This document shows, one piece after another, positions 21,654 through 31,320 of a stretch of DNA of 64,000 nucleotides. Source of the DNA: Agarophyton chilense (taxonomy: Eukaryota > Rhodophyta > Florideophyceae > Gracilariales > Gracilariaceae); assembly GCA_030374765.1 (NCBI GenBank), contig JARGXX010000129.1, positions 992,001-1,056,000 on the forward strand, written 5' to 3'. The notes under the pieces were generated by a model, which searched no databases, was not told where the DNA came from, and saw only the letters and a program-made list of their open reading frames with translations. Both the position numbers and the translations under genes were made by a program. Within the stretch, counting starts at the first letter, position 1, and each line of letters starts with the position of its first letter.

Positions 21654-23679
21654 CTACTCAGGACGTTGAGCAGGCAAGGCCGGGGCATCAGGTCCAGAAG
21701 GTACCGCAGAAGCGGTGGGGTGACCGACCACGTCGGTGACACGGGATTCCGGTGCAGATACCACCCGAGCTCGGAGAAGCGACACGTGACGTGGAACATC
21801 CGTTCGAGCATGGATATACGATGCAATCGGAACAGCTGCTTTGTCCTCCGGGGATAGGGCCTCGTTATTGACTACGACTTGTGCCCATTCTCGGAGAAAC
21901 AACACATGTTGTGGAGAAGTATGGCCTGGTTTATAGCAGAGATGACAAATCAGACCAGAAGCCGGCGTTTGGTGGCGAGGCTCGGCGAACTTCACCGCGG
22001 GGCGGGTAGCTCTCCAACTAGGACGCGAAAAGCGGGCATTACCACTCTCGTGTGGGACGCGTGGCGCACGGACGCGACCATTATCCGCATAGAGTAGCGT
22101 ATCATCCTCAATCACGTATTTTGACTCGTCCAAGGTTGAGGGTAACTCCGTTATCGGGATGGAATGAACGTCGCTATGGGCTAGCTGCACGTTATCATAA
22201 TCCCTTCGAGAGGCCTGTTTGTCGATCATCGAAGCTGACGGGGTACCGGGTTGTAACATCAACGCTTTTGCGGACCTAAGCCTGGATCCAGGAGTGCGGG
22301 CGCGCAGGGCTTCACCTTCTGCGCGAGCGAACTGCCCTAGTTCCAAATACGTGGCTTTAGGTCTATCTTCTCGACGTCGAGCAACAAGAGTCCGGATCGC
22401 CGGGTTCAAACCATCGACAAACATGTTACAACGCTCTTTAGAGGGGTAAACATTGCCACAGCGGTGGAAGGCCTTGTTAAGGCTCGACGAATAATCGGTT
22501 TCCGACTCGCCTGGACGTTGACGAGTGTCCCACAGGGCGCGTATCGCCTGCTGAATGGCGGAGTTAGTAGCATACGATCTCAGGAGGTACTGAACTGCTT
22601 CGGGCCAGCAGGTTACCCCTCCTTCGGACGCGCGTGATGTACCTCTGACAGAGTGATACTGGTCTTCTGCAAGCCCACGTAAGAAGTACGGTAAGGCAAT
22701 GTAGGCCTGTCCCTCGTTCATTCCAAGGATGTCAGCTTCCGCGACAAAGCGTGCCAAGAAATCCAACACCAATATTGGGTCTTGTCCAGAAAACAACTGG
22801 TTTCGTAGTGAGAGCTGCATTTGCTTAATGCAGTCCTTCACTCTTCCCGTACCACGGGGTGTACGATCCAAAGAGGAGTCCTCGAAACGGTAGTACCGGT
22901 ATGATAAGAGCTTCTTAAAGAGCGAATTGGTCGGTTTCAGTCCCTTCAAACCTGTGTGCTTCCTTCCCTTCGTGCGGGCGCGGATCACACCATGGGTGGC
23001 TGTTGACCGCTTAGAGCGTGAGGAACGCTCACGGCGAGCTACTTCCACCGATGAATTGGAAGAGTCGGACTCCGAAGATGAGGAGTCTGACGGTTCGGGA
23101 TCCGTGTTCCTTCGCTTCCTTCGAGCCTGGCGGTTCTCTTCCTTATTTCCCTTGTGGGATACTGCAACCGGCTCGGCCGGATCATCCCCCGACATTAGGG
23201 TTTTTCCAACGTCTCGAGACGGCTTCGGACGCGCGAAAACTTGTCCGCGACGTCCTTGACAAAGGCCCAGGGTCCACCAAGGGACTCTAGAATCGAGTTC
23301 ACATCCGCACGGAGGACATGGAGATTCGCAGAAAATCCTGCGTAGCAGTGTCATCCACCTTCTTGCGAAGGGAATCGAACTCCTCTGCAAGGATGACTTG
23401 AGCTTCCCGCATAGAGCGGAGTTGCCCTTCCACATCTGCAAAGCTGGGATGGAGAGTGACATCCGTAGCAGGGGAGAGCATCTGGGCGGCGGCAGACGCC
23501 GGTCCTGCTCCACTTGCTGGGGGTGACGAATCAGAGACAGGAGGTCTCGAGGTCCTTCCACCTGGCACGCCAGTCGATCCACCGGTATGAGACCGTGAAC
23601 GGACCGGGATACGGGATGGTTGCGATGGTTCCGGTGCACCGGTTTGACTCTGCGTCCTCGGACGGTCTTTGGACGACAT
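21654..23679 (-). pseudogene. Chromovirus 1 gag
   Basis: The likely start is the ATG at 23679 (MSSKDRPRTQ). The frame shifts near 23300 into the 661-codon frame that continues to 21654. After a basic/Ser-rich region there is a capsid-like helical domain (DPILVLDFLARFVAEADILGMNEGQAYIALPYFLRGLAEDQY) and a retrotransposon-gag tail (TYLELGQFARAEGEALRART). Near the C-terminus is a zinc knuckle (CHLCYKPGHTSPQH, CX2CX4HX4H). The single frameshift would abolish Gag unless it is recoded. Confidence 0.82.
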
Positions 23680-23823
23680 GAGATCAGAATCGTTTACACC
23701 TGAGTATCCAAACTCGATCGGCTAGTGGGGCCAAAAAACTTCATCAATGAGGGCAACTGAGATCATCCTCAATTTGTGAGTCCTCTTTCCGATTAATCGT
23801 GACTGAGTGTGCCCGACTCAAAC

Positions 23824-23841
23824 TTCTAAGTCGTAGGACCA
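23824..23841 (-). other. PBS-like sequence of chromovirus 1
   Basis: The + strand ends ...AAGTCGTAGGACCA three bases before the 5' LTR, so the element RNA starts its PBS with TGG as expected for priming by a tRNA 3' end. The second chromovirus has a related sequence at the equivalent place (60169-60186; 13 of 18 bases identical, both ending ACCA with a 3-base gap to the LTR). The tRNA was not identified. Confidence 0.55.
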
Positions 23842-23844
23842 GTT

Positions 23845-24732
23845 TGTAGGAGAACGCTTGGAGCGGAGACACCACGAAGATGTTCGGGATCTTCCTCTCT
23901 TGAGAGACACGCCTCAGGCGGAGAAGACGCGTCCCAGCGGAGCACAGAAACAGAGCCACTCTGGAAAGGCACGACGAAGTCGGGTGTAAGACCGAGGCCA
24001 ATCCAGCGGGATATACCTAGAGTGTTTAGGTGAGCACGGCACAGTCCGGGGTGTGACCTATCCTAGGCGGAGCGGTATCATGGCGATTGTCGGAAACGGA
24101 GCGAGGAAACACTCGTATGAGGTGGACAAGTGAGGTGAGTGAGACGTCCACTCATGAGAGCCAAAACGGAGAACAAGAGGAAAACGGGGGCGAAACCCTA
24201 TAAAGGGGCGAGAATACGACAAGTGTCGGCGATTAAATATGAACCCACGGTGGTGGTAGCACTCTGGTCGACAGAGGGGTGGATGAACTAACGTGCGACG
24301 GGCGCTCACGCAGTATGCGGTGAAGACGCGCCGAAGGCGAAAAGTTCAGAGCTAAGACTCCCTCCTTGGGATCTCCCAAGAGGGTGTTTACTGGGAAGCA
24401 GTGCTCAACCTCCTAAGTAGTGTGGCGCGCGGCCCCTGACAGTGTGCGCGCGCCCAAAAAATGGACACTAAATAGCGATAGCGTAGCTAAATAAATACTA
24501 AAAAATACTAAATAACACTAACCATTTGGTAGAATCCGGGCCACGTGTGGCACGCCTCGCACTCGAGCGACGGCATCCGTGCAGTCTACGTGTTCCACCA
24601 TTGTGCACTTCCGGTCCTAACCGGCCGTCGGCACGCAATAGCGGTATAGCTTGTCATAGACTAAGCTAGTCCGCAAGCCAGCGAAATCTCTAAGTCCTGA
24701 AAAGAAACCCCCTTGAAGGGCATTGTCCTTCA
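23845..24732 (-). repeat. 5' LTR of chromovirus 1
   Basis: 888 bp, TGTAGGA to CCTTCA, followed by TSD CTTTG. Partner of 13618-14494. Confidence 0.92.
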
Positions 24733-24754
24733 CTTTGTGTTATAGAATTCTATT

Positions 24755-26060
24755 TTATTCTGCATAAAACTGCTTACGGGACAAAGCGCTTTTAATGTCC
24801 CAGGAAGTACAGCCATGTCGCCGTTCAATTCTACTAAAGAGACTTACATTGGTATTGCATCTTCTCCAATCGTGAAATGTACATTTTCCGAAGCTTTTGG
24901 GTCTATAGTAGGATCCATGCGGTCTTCGACCGTCATATTGTGTAGTATTACACAAAAATCCATTTTCTCAGCCATGAACGCCTTCAAGAAGTATTCGTCA
25001 GGGCGCGAAACTATATGCCATTTAGCCTGAAAAAGGCTAAAAGCGCGTTCTACATCTTTTGCGCTGCCTCTTGCACAACAGCCATAAGTCGTTATTTTTT
25101 TATCACAAATTCCACCAAACTGTGCACAAAGCACGGTCAACGAGAGTTAATACCTTCAACCAACCAGTACGGAATACTACGTTTCTCTACCCAAATTAAT
25201 TATTCCATAGGAGGCGGGTAGGTGCCTTTTGCAATATTTTCTAACGCAGGAGATGCATTTAGAACATTTGTATTTTTGATTGATCCAGGCATACCGAAAA
25301 ACGTGTGCAAGATCCAAAGCCGTTCGTCAGCGATTGCTTCCAATGTTATGGTTAGAACGCTTTACATCCCCTGAAACTGCCCTTTTCATGCGGTGGAGCA
25401 GTTCTTCTAGACCCATTTACAACAATCCAGACTACCAATCATCCCCGAAAACCATCTTGGCTGTCCCTTCCTCATCAATCGGCGAAGGTCTTCCTCGTTT
25501 GGGAACCTGAGATATTCATCCACAAAATATTTGTTCACAGTCTGCACAAACTTGCGGAGGCATTTATCAGCCGTTCAGGAAGCCATTCGAACATATTCAT
25601 GGACAGCCTCAAATGTTAATCCATATGCGAAAATACAGAGAGCTGCAGTAGCTTTTTGGTATCCTAACGGCTAAGGCATCCTATGTTGTCTCGTGTTTGA
25701 ATAAAGAATTGGTTCTCTTTCAATTTCTGATACAGTCTGTCGAAACATTCAGGAGACATACGAAATTATCTTCTATATGTGTTTGCAGGGTAGACAGAAA
25801 ATTTTGAAAAGTAATCGTTGAAGAGCTGCGTCGCAAATTCTTCTCGCTTGCGATCTATATTTCCGAGTTTTCCGGGCTTGGATTTTCCTTGCTTAGTGCG
25901 TTTCTCTTCGGAATTAGACTGCAGCAAGTCCTGAATGGTGTCAAAAATGGTGTCCGAGGAAAATTCCTGGAGGAAGGGGTTCTGCATAGGGAAGAATATC
26001 ACTCCTGAGCCAAGGGATTGAAAAGGACTGTACGAGACAGCACGAGGTCTCTTGATCAAG
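24755..26060 (-). pseudogene. PIF/Harbinger-type DDE transposase (HARBI1-like)
   Basis: Three minus-strand frames line up with a Harbinger transposase. The N-terminus is 26059-25766 (NIDRKREEFATQLFNDYF, VYPANTYRR, then RMSPECFDRLY in the next frame). A catalytic-domain middle follows near 25300-25150 (GMPGSIKNTNVLNASP, then AKGTYPPP and YWLVEGINS). The C-terminus is 25140-24755 (GSAKDVERAFSLFQAKWHIV, the usual 'RKDVERAFGVLQ', and DFCVILHNMTVEDR). Stops and frameshifts separate the parts, so it is a pseudogene. With the Myb-like gene at 12291-13349 it forms the two-gene set of PIF/Harbinger elements. The pair is separated by the chromovirus and would be convergent without it. Confidence 0.75.
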
Positions 26061-26125
26061 ACTGTTTTTCTGACGCGTGGGGTTTAGGAAAATGGGCAAA
26101 TTCTCAAACTGTCTAATTTGCCCTT

Positions 26126-26378
26126 GGCCAATCAGATGCTTGGACATGAGAGTGGAAAAAGTGGAAGAGGACATCTGGGAAGGCGGCTTCTGATTGGCCG
26201 GGTGGCTTTTGTCCAGCAATGAAGTGGCCTTGATTTGGCATGAAAAAGGCGAAATCGACAGGCTGGCCATAGACTGGCAATGCGAGACGATCGGTGTGCA
26301 TATGCAAACGAAATGGTTGATCTGTTTGTTTTGCGCGCCACAACTCTCTGAAGCACCTGGCGGTTGTTCATTGGTCAG
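26126..26378 (+). promoter_or_regulatory. CCAAT-box cluster upstream of the host gene island
   Basis: GGCCAATCAG (26126-26135), its inverted partner CTGATTGGCC (26190-26199) and ATTGGTCAG (26370-26378) lie in the 500 bases before the first island gene. CCAAT boxes bind NF-Y in eukaryotic promoters. The use of these copies here is inference. Confidence 0.4.
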
Positions 26379-26611
26379 AAAAGAAGCTCGACGGGTGGTT
26401 CAAGTAGCTGGTTGGCGGTCGAGAAAAGACACAAGCACGGCGCATATTTGTTTGTTGGTTGTTATTCACTGTAATTGCTACGTGCCTTACGCCGTGTGTT
26501 TTGTGCTCGGGGTCGTCTCCCGCACAACTGCACATCTCGCGGCGCGACGCGACGGAGTGGCGCGTCCCGCACGCCGCCATCATCTCGTCCGCACACGCGC
26601 GTCGTCGAGAG

Positions 26612-27289
26612 ATGGAGGCCGACGCGCGCCCCGTCGTGCGCAGCGCCTTCGCCCCGCTGCCGCCGCGGCCGCCGCCGCGGCCGCCGTCGCGCGCGCCGCA
26701 CATCTTACGCTGTCGACCCACGCCGCCCGTGTCTCGCGTACGCGCACGCACGCGCTGCGTCTCGCGCCGCGCGCCGCGCGCTAGACTGCCTGTTGTCAGT
26801 CGCGACGGCGACCAACTCCAACACAGAGACGAAGACGAAAAGCCGCTCGCGGCGCGCGCAATGGGGTTTTCGCTGCGCGACGCGCCGCGCGTGTCGTTTG
26901 CGCAGCTGGAGATGTGCGACGCGGCGTTGGGTACCAGCGGCGCGTATGCTATCCGCGCGGACGACGGTGAGCTTGTGTACATGGGCTACAGCAAGAACGT
27001 GGCGCGTAAGCTACACTTTCACCGCGAGACGTGCCCGACCAGCTGCGCGAGCTTTCAGACGTATGTGCCGCCGCTGCCGCCCGAGCTGGTGTCGCCCGAC
27101 ATGCTGGAGAGCGTGCTGGAGTACTGGGTACGCGAGACGGGCGGCGTGCCGCGCGGAAACAGCGTGGACCGCGAACTATGGGAGACGGCGCACGCCGCGC
27201 ATCGCAAGGTACTGTTGGCCAGCATCTTCGGCTTGTTTCTACTTTCGTCGCTCTTCAAGCAGCTACTGTTCTTTACGACGCGCTACTAA
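26612..27289 (+). CDS. GIY-YIG-like protein, probably organelle-targeted membrane protein
   Basis: 225 residues from the first ATG in the frame; the open frame extends upstream only with non-ATG codons. Residues 1-80 are rich in Arg, Ala, Pro and Ser, like an organelle transit peptide. Residues ~95-125 fit a GIY-YIG fold: GAYAIRADDGELVYMGYSKNVARKLHFHRE (GAY for GIY, YMG for YIG, then the basic helix). A following segment (SPDMLESVLEYWVRETGGVPRGNS) resembles plastid/cyanobacterial GIY-YIG homologues. A hydrophobic helix near the C-terminus (LLASIFGLFLLSSLFKQLLFF) suggests membrane anchoring. Nuclease activity is uncertain because the core residues deviate. The stop codon overlaps the next start (TAATG). 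High GC, like its neighbours. Confidence 0.72.
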   Translation: MEADARPVVRSAFAPLPPRPPPRPPSRAPHILRCRPTPPVSRVRARTRCVSRRAPRARLPVVSRDGDQLQHRDEDEKPLAARAMGFSLRDAPRVSFAQLEMCDAALGTSGAYAIRADDGELVYMGYSKNVARKLHFHRETCPTSCASFQTYVPPLPPELVSPDMLESVLEYWVRETGGVPRGNSVDRELWETAHAAHRKVLLASIFGLFLLSSLFKQLLFFTTRY

Positions 27290-27702
27290 TGAAACCCCCC
27301 GTCTCGTGTGCGCGTACGCAGCCGCAGACAAGCCCGCAAGTGCCCGTGCGCGAGCGTACCACGAACCGACGCGCGGCGCGCGCGTCCGCGGCGCCCTCCG
27401 CGACAGACGGCGCGTCCAACGCGTTTGGCGGCACCGCACCGGTCAGCGCCGAGTGGAATGCGTCGCAGGACGACTACGTGAACGTGGACGTGGACCCGTT
27501 CGACGCGTCATCCGCGTCGCGTCGTGGCTCGCAGGCGCGCGTGCCGTGGCCGCACGGCGACGGCGATGATGACGACGATGGGGCGCGCGCGCAGGCCGAT
27601 TGGCTGCCCATTGTGGCGCTCATGGGCGTGGGCGCGCTCATATGGCTCGTGGGCGTGATGGGCAACGCGCTGCCCGGTGGCGCGCCGCCGGTGGGGCTGT
27701 AG
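27289..27702 (+). CDS. Small membrane protein overlapping the GIY-YIG-like gene
   Basis: 137 residues starting at the ATG that shares its A with the TAA stop of the gene before it. The N-terminal half is polar and basic (RERTTNRRAARAS), then acidic (DGDDDDDG). One clear transmembrane helix follows near the C-terminus (WLPIVALMGVGALIWLVGVMG) with a short Gly/Pro tail. Not recognised. The frame is also open upstream inside the previous gene, so alternatives are a short intron or a frameshift that joins both frames into one protein. Composition and position on the same strand make it a plausible host gene. Confidence 0.5.
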   Translation: MKPPVSCARTQPQTSPQVPVRERTTNRRAARASAAPSATDGASNAFGGTAPVSAEWNASQDDYVNVDVDPFDASSASRRGSQARVPWPHGDGDDDDDGARAQADWLPIVALMGVGALIWLVGVMGNALPGGAPPVGL

Positions 27703-27704
27703 GT

Positions 27705-27976
27705 GCGCCGCCTACAACTACAACGGCAGCGACGACGATAGCAAAGACGAGCACGCCTTGAGCGTCTGCGGCGGGTCGTCTGGCGCGGCGGTGGCGCGCT
27801 CCATGGTGTGCGCGCGACGGCCACTCCTAAAGAGCCACTCGCGCCACTTGCAACTAGAACGGCAGCGACGACGATGGCGAAGACGAGCACGCCTTGAGCG
27901 TCTGCGGCGGCTCGTCAGGCGCGGCGGTGGCGCGCTCCATGGTGTAGGCGCGACGGCCACTCTTAAAGACCCACAC
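27705..27976. repeat. 136-bp tandem duplication at the 3' end of ELP4
   Basis: Two head-to-tail copies, 27705-27840 and 27841-27976, with a constant offset of 136 bases and about 90% identity. The right copy encodes the last residues of ELP4; the left copy lies just past its stop. It is probably a local replication duplication that extended the 3' UTR. Confidence 0.85.
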
Positions 27977-28858
27977 GTCGCCGGCGGCGCGCAACGCAGC
28001 GGCACGCCCCTCTCGACACGTCTTGAGCACCAACAAGACGCCCATCCACTCGGCGCCCAGCGCAGCGGCGCGCGCGCCACGCCCCTCAAACGACTCGACG
28101 CGCACAACGGCGTCGCCCGCCACGCACGCCAGCCGCGACGTGACGTCGGCGCCGCACATGGTGACCACGCCCGCGCCGTACACGCGCGCCAGCGCGCGCA
28201 GTCGCGCCAGGAGCTGAGGCAGCGACGGCTCGCTTGCGCCGCGCGCTAGATGCGCCGCGCTTAGCCCCGTCACTACTACGTGCGCCACTCGTTGGTGCGA
28301 CGCTGCGAGCTGCAGATGCGCGTGCGCTAGACGTAGGAGATGTCGACCGGAGGTCTGACGCGATTGCACGCTGAGGCGCGACTCGTCTAGCTGTTCCACT
28401 TGTGCCGGCAGCCACCGTCGGCCAGACGCCGACGCCGACGCCGACGGTGCGCGAGACGGGGGCGCGTAGCGCCACGCAATGCGCAGCTCGGGCCGCGGGG
28501 CCGCCGCCGGCACCAACGGCGACGAAGACGAAGACGGGGCGGCGGCAGCGGCGACGAGCGCGCGCACGGCGGCCATGACGCGCGGCGCAGACGCGTCCGG
28601 CGACGCGAGCAGCACGGCATGGCCGTGGGCCATGGACGGCGCCACGACGTGCGCGCCCAGCGCGGCGAAGAAGGCCGAGACGTGGTCCTGACACAGCACG
28701 GTGAGGGCGCCCAGTGCGATGCCGCCGCCAAGCGCCGCGTCTAGCTCGCGTAGCGCCGTAGGTGATACCGCGCGGCCGCGCTGCGCCGCCGACGCTCGCA
28801 CCCCCGCCGGTAGCGCGCCCACCGCTCCGCCGCCGCGCGCACGTCGGCGGAAACTCAT
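27854..28858 (-). CDS. ELP4: Elongator complex protein 4
   Basis: 334 residues with a RecA-like fold without a classical Walker A motif, as in ELP4/PAXNEB. Visible family blocks are LRELDAALGGGIALGALTVLCQD near residue 35, GHAVLLASPD near 80, ELRIAWRY near 125, HVVVTGLS near 200, RLRALARVYGAGVVTMCGADVTSRL near 225, and VVRVESFEGRG near 260. ELP4 forms a ring with ELP5 and ELP6 and serves Elongator in tRNA wobble-uridine modification. Residues 140-175 are a low-complexity insertion. The gene is convergent with the small membrane protein gene and divergent from the sulfotransferase gene. The C-terminus lies in the tandem duplication, and the exact end may differ from relatives. Confidence 0.82.
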   Translation of the reverse strand: MSFRRRARGGGAVGALPAGVRASAAQRGRAVSPTALRELDAALGGGIALGALTVLCQDHVSAFFAALGAHVVAPSMAHGHAVLLASPDASAPRVMAAVRALVAAAAAPSSSSSPLVPAAAPRPELRIAWRYAPPSRAPSASASASGRRWLPAQVEQLDESRLSVQSRQTSGRHLLRLAHAHLQLAASHQRVAHVVVTGLSAAHLARGASEPSLPQLLARLRALARVYGAGVVTMCGADVTSRLACVAGDAVVRVESFEGRGARAAALGAEWMGVLLVLKTCREGRAAALRAAGDVWVFKSGRRAYTMERATAAPDEPPQTLKACSSSPSSSLPF

Positions 28859-29302
28859 TGCTCGCGCTTGCGCACTCGCTGCTGCCGTCGTCGGCGCTTC
28901 TAGCTACGCAGACGGATACTTAGAGACTATCGGCCATCATCAAGAGAGTTGATTAAAGTAATGGAAGCAGTGGTGGCTTTGCATGAATGTTTCACTGTAA
29001 AAACCCTAACTCAACAAAAGCTATCATACTGCATCTACGCTACTGCGTACGAGGCTGTGCGAAATAGAGGACAACGTCGGCAACGTCGTGTAAATTGGAC
29101 AGTTGCACAAAGTGAGGCGCGCTGTGGGTGGTCAGCGCGCGAAACGTGGCGCACGCTTCGGTTTACAGCGCCTCGTGGCGCTGCAGTGCGTGCCGTTCAC
29201 CGCTGCGCGCGCCGTGCACCACGTGCGCGCTATGGCCCATTACCCGACCGCCGCCACTGTCGCCACCATCGCCATCACCCATCCGCACCCCAACCCCACA
29301 TC

Positions 29303-29334
29303 CCCCGTCCCCGTCCCCGTCCCCGTCCCCGTCC
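29303..29334. repeat. (CCCCGT)n microsatellite
   Basis: About five CCCCGT units within a C-rich run, just upstream of the chosen start of the sulfotransferase gene. Probably in its 5' UTR. Confidence 0.8.
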
Positions 29335-29378
29335 CCCCCATCCCCCCCCATTCCCCATTCCCCGTCCCGTCCCTCGCC

Positions 29379-30992
29379 ATGCCGCGCGCATCGCTCTCCA
29401 GCCGCTCTCGGCAGCAGCCGGCGCGCGCGCTTCAAAAGCGTCCGCACGGGCCGTCCCCGCCGCCCTTTGCTGGACGCTACGCCGCCGTGTACGCGCCGCG
29501 CAGCGCGCCCGCCCCGCCCTCTCCGCACGCCTTCGCGCCGTCCGTACAGCCGTCGCACACACAGCTGTTCAACGGGAAGCGAAAGTCATCGTCGTCGCTC
29601 ATTCGACAGGTGGCGCGCTCCGTGCCCATGCCGGCGTTGTTATGTAGTGTTGCGCTGGCTTTCTTCGTGTTTGGCGTGCTGGTCTCATCAAATGTGCCTG
29701 CTTTATTGGACCCTTCTTCGCCGCAGCACTTTGGATTGCCGACGCGTCGCTTGTCTACTGTGCGTTCCGTTCTCAACTTGTCGCATGTGGAGCACGACCA
29801 TACCGTTGTGGAGCCGCATGCCGCCCTCGCGCCGCTTGCCGTCTCTCATGGCGTGGTGGAGCAAAACGACTCGCACCCCTCTCGTGACTCCGACGCCGCG
29901 CGCACTCAAACCCAATCTCAGAATCAAAACCCCCCGCCCGACTGCTGCGTGGGCATGTGGAGGTCGTGGCCCGTTTCGCCGCAGTACGACTACTCACACC
30001 TGCACCAGGTTGCGCGACATCTCAACTTCTCTAACAACACCCTACTCAACTACTTTCACATGCACAAGACCGGCGGCGTGACAACCAAGTATGAGGTGAT
30101 GGTTCTCATCCGCCGCTACGAGAACCGCGTGCAGCTCACGTCCGCCGGCCGTCCGCTCACCGTCATCGAAACATGCTACCAACAAAACCGCACCAACCCC
30201 GAGGACAACCGTCTGGAAAGCGCGTGGCACTGCGACTTTGGCCAGGTGGAAGCGTTTTCGCCGCAAAAACTCGCTTCCATCGACATGGTCATGGGCCATC
30301 AATACTGGGAGGAAGGATGCGAAATGTATTTCGGTCCCATTCGTGACGTCAAACACTTTTCCATCTTTCGACACCCTCTCGCCAGAAAGTTGAGTTTCTT
30401 CTACCACTTCTTTGTGCGTAACCTGCAGCGCGACGAAAACAAAGTGTCAAAGGAAGAGGTCATCGCCTTTTTGTTGGGCGACTCCATGCCGGAACATGAT
30501 GCACTCACGCGCGATGCCGGCCCCAATTACTATGCGTCGCGCATGATTTCCGACGGCGTGACGGGCTTTGTTGGCCATCGGTACGTGATTGCACCGCAAC
30601 ACCAGGAACAAGCGATTGCCACCGTGCTACATAAGCTACGACACAAGTACGCGTTTGTGGGGTTGCAGTTGCAACCCGAAGCGTCGCAATGCATGCTGCA
30701 GAAGATGGTGCAGGTGTTTGCACACGTGCACGGTATGGATAAGATGTACGGCACGCCGAAACTGGCTGAAAGCAAGAAACGACTCAACGTGGGCGGCTAC
30801 CCGTGGACGCCTGACAAGGTGTGGGCGGCTATGACGGCGGAGCAACGGCAGCGCTACCGGGAGGTGGAGAAGGTGGACCTGGCTATCTACGAGCACGTTG
30901 TGCAGCGCTTCAAGGATGACCTCAAGGTGTTTGCGTGCGAACACCGCGTGCGCGCCGACCAGTGGGCGGAAGACCAGTTGGACGGGCTGTAG
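29379..30992 (+). CDS. Type II membrane carbohydrate sulfotransferase
   Basis: 537 residues from the ATG at 29379, which has a good context (GCCATGC). An in-frame ATG at 29232 would add a Pro/Val repeat tract and is less likely. A single hydrophobic helix at ~84-104 (LLCSVALAFFVFGVLVSS) after a basic tail gives a type II Golgi topology. The catalytic domain has the 5'-phosphosulfate loop (FHMHKTGGVTTK) and the 3'-phosphate block (FSIFRHPLARKLSFFYHF), the arrangement of Sulfotransfer_2/heparan-type enzymes that use PAPS. There are potential N-glycosylation sites (NLS, NNT). In a red alga the likely substrate is sulfated galactan; this is inferred from the organism, not from the sequence. Confidence 0.85.
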   Translation: MPRASLSSRSRQQPARALQKRPHGPSPPPFAGRYAAVYAPRSAPAPPSPHAFAPSVQPSHTQLFNGKRKSSSSLIRQVARSVPMPALLCSVALAFFVFGVLVSSNVPALLDPSSPQHFGLPTRRLSTVRSVLNLSHVEHDHTVVEPHAALAPLAVSHGVVEQNDSHPSRDSDAARTQTQSQNQNPPPDCCVGMWRSWPVSPQYDYSHLHQVARHLNFSNNTLLNYFHMHKTGGVTTKYEVMVLIRRYENRVQLTSAGRPLTVIETCYQQNRTNPEDNRLESAWHCDFGQVEAFSPQKLASIDMVMGHQYWEEGCEMYFGPIRDVKHFSIFRHPLARKLSFFYHFFVRNLQRDENKVSKEEVIAFLLGDSMPEHDALTRDAGPNYYASRMISDGVTGFVGHRYVIAPQHQEQAIATVLHKLRHKYAFVGLQLQPEASQCMLQKMVQVFAHVHGMDKMYGTPKLAESKKRLNVGGYPWTPDKVWAAMTAEQRQRYREVEKVDLAIYEHVVQRFKDDLKVFACEHRVRADQWAEDQLDGL

Positions 30993-31032
30993 AGTGAGGG
31001 AGTGAACTAGGGTTGGTAGCGTGAGACTTGTG

Positions 31033-31062
31033 TTTTTTTCTTTTCTTTTCTTTTCTTTTTCC
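31033..31062. repeat. (TTTTC)n microsatellite
   Basis: Run of T and TTTTC units about 40 bases after the sulfotransferase stop. Confidence 0.75.
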
Positions 31063-31314
31063 GTGTCCAATCTATGCAATGTATGTTTGTACTTTTTGTA
31101 CGTAGGCTTGTTTGTTTTGGGGGTGTGGGGTGAAAGTGCGGCGCAACCCGCTCGTGTAGTACTGTGACCAACTTGAGGCGAGGAGCACGCCCGTGACAAG
31201 ACCGCCTCGAGAGCCACGTGGCGCCGCTGTCAGGGAATTTGCGAGCGACCGAGCCGCATCGGCTCATGGGGAAAGTACAACAGTACACTGCGTATCGTAT
31301 GTATCAAATAGACC

Positions 31315-31320
31315 AATAAA
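31315..31320 (+). terminator. Possible polyadenylation signal AATAAA of the sulfotransferase gene
   Basis: AATAAA about 320 bases after the stop. It is a candidate only; no cleavage-site evidence. Confidence 0.3.

Larger units (their letters stand above)
13618..24732 (-). mobile_element. Ty3/gypsy chromovirus with antisense ORF, full length
   Basis: An 11,115-bp minus-strand element with LTRs 13618-14494 and 23845-24732, the 5-bp TSD CTTTG (13613-13617 and 24733-24737), a polypurine tract beside the 3' LTR and a PBS-like sequence beside the 5' LTR. The order 5' to 3' is gag, protease, RT, RNase H, integrase with chromodomain, then a long ORF on the opposite strand, then the 3' LTR. Each gene has a few lesions (gag frameshift, stop in integrase, altered RT active site). 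It inserted between the two convergent genes of a PIF/Harbinger-type locus. Confidence 0.92.

Noticed and set aside
26475-27569. A 364-codon Arg/Ala-rich plus ORF over the GIY-YIG-like gene
   Set aside because: A GC-rich shadow frame; the other frame has recognisable GIY-YIG-like blocks and a membrane helix.
28086-28744. Arg-rich ORFs on both strands over ELP4
   Set aside because: Shadow frames of GC-rich coding DNA; ELP4 motifs lie in a single other frame.
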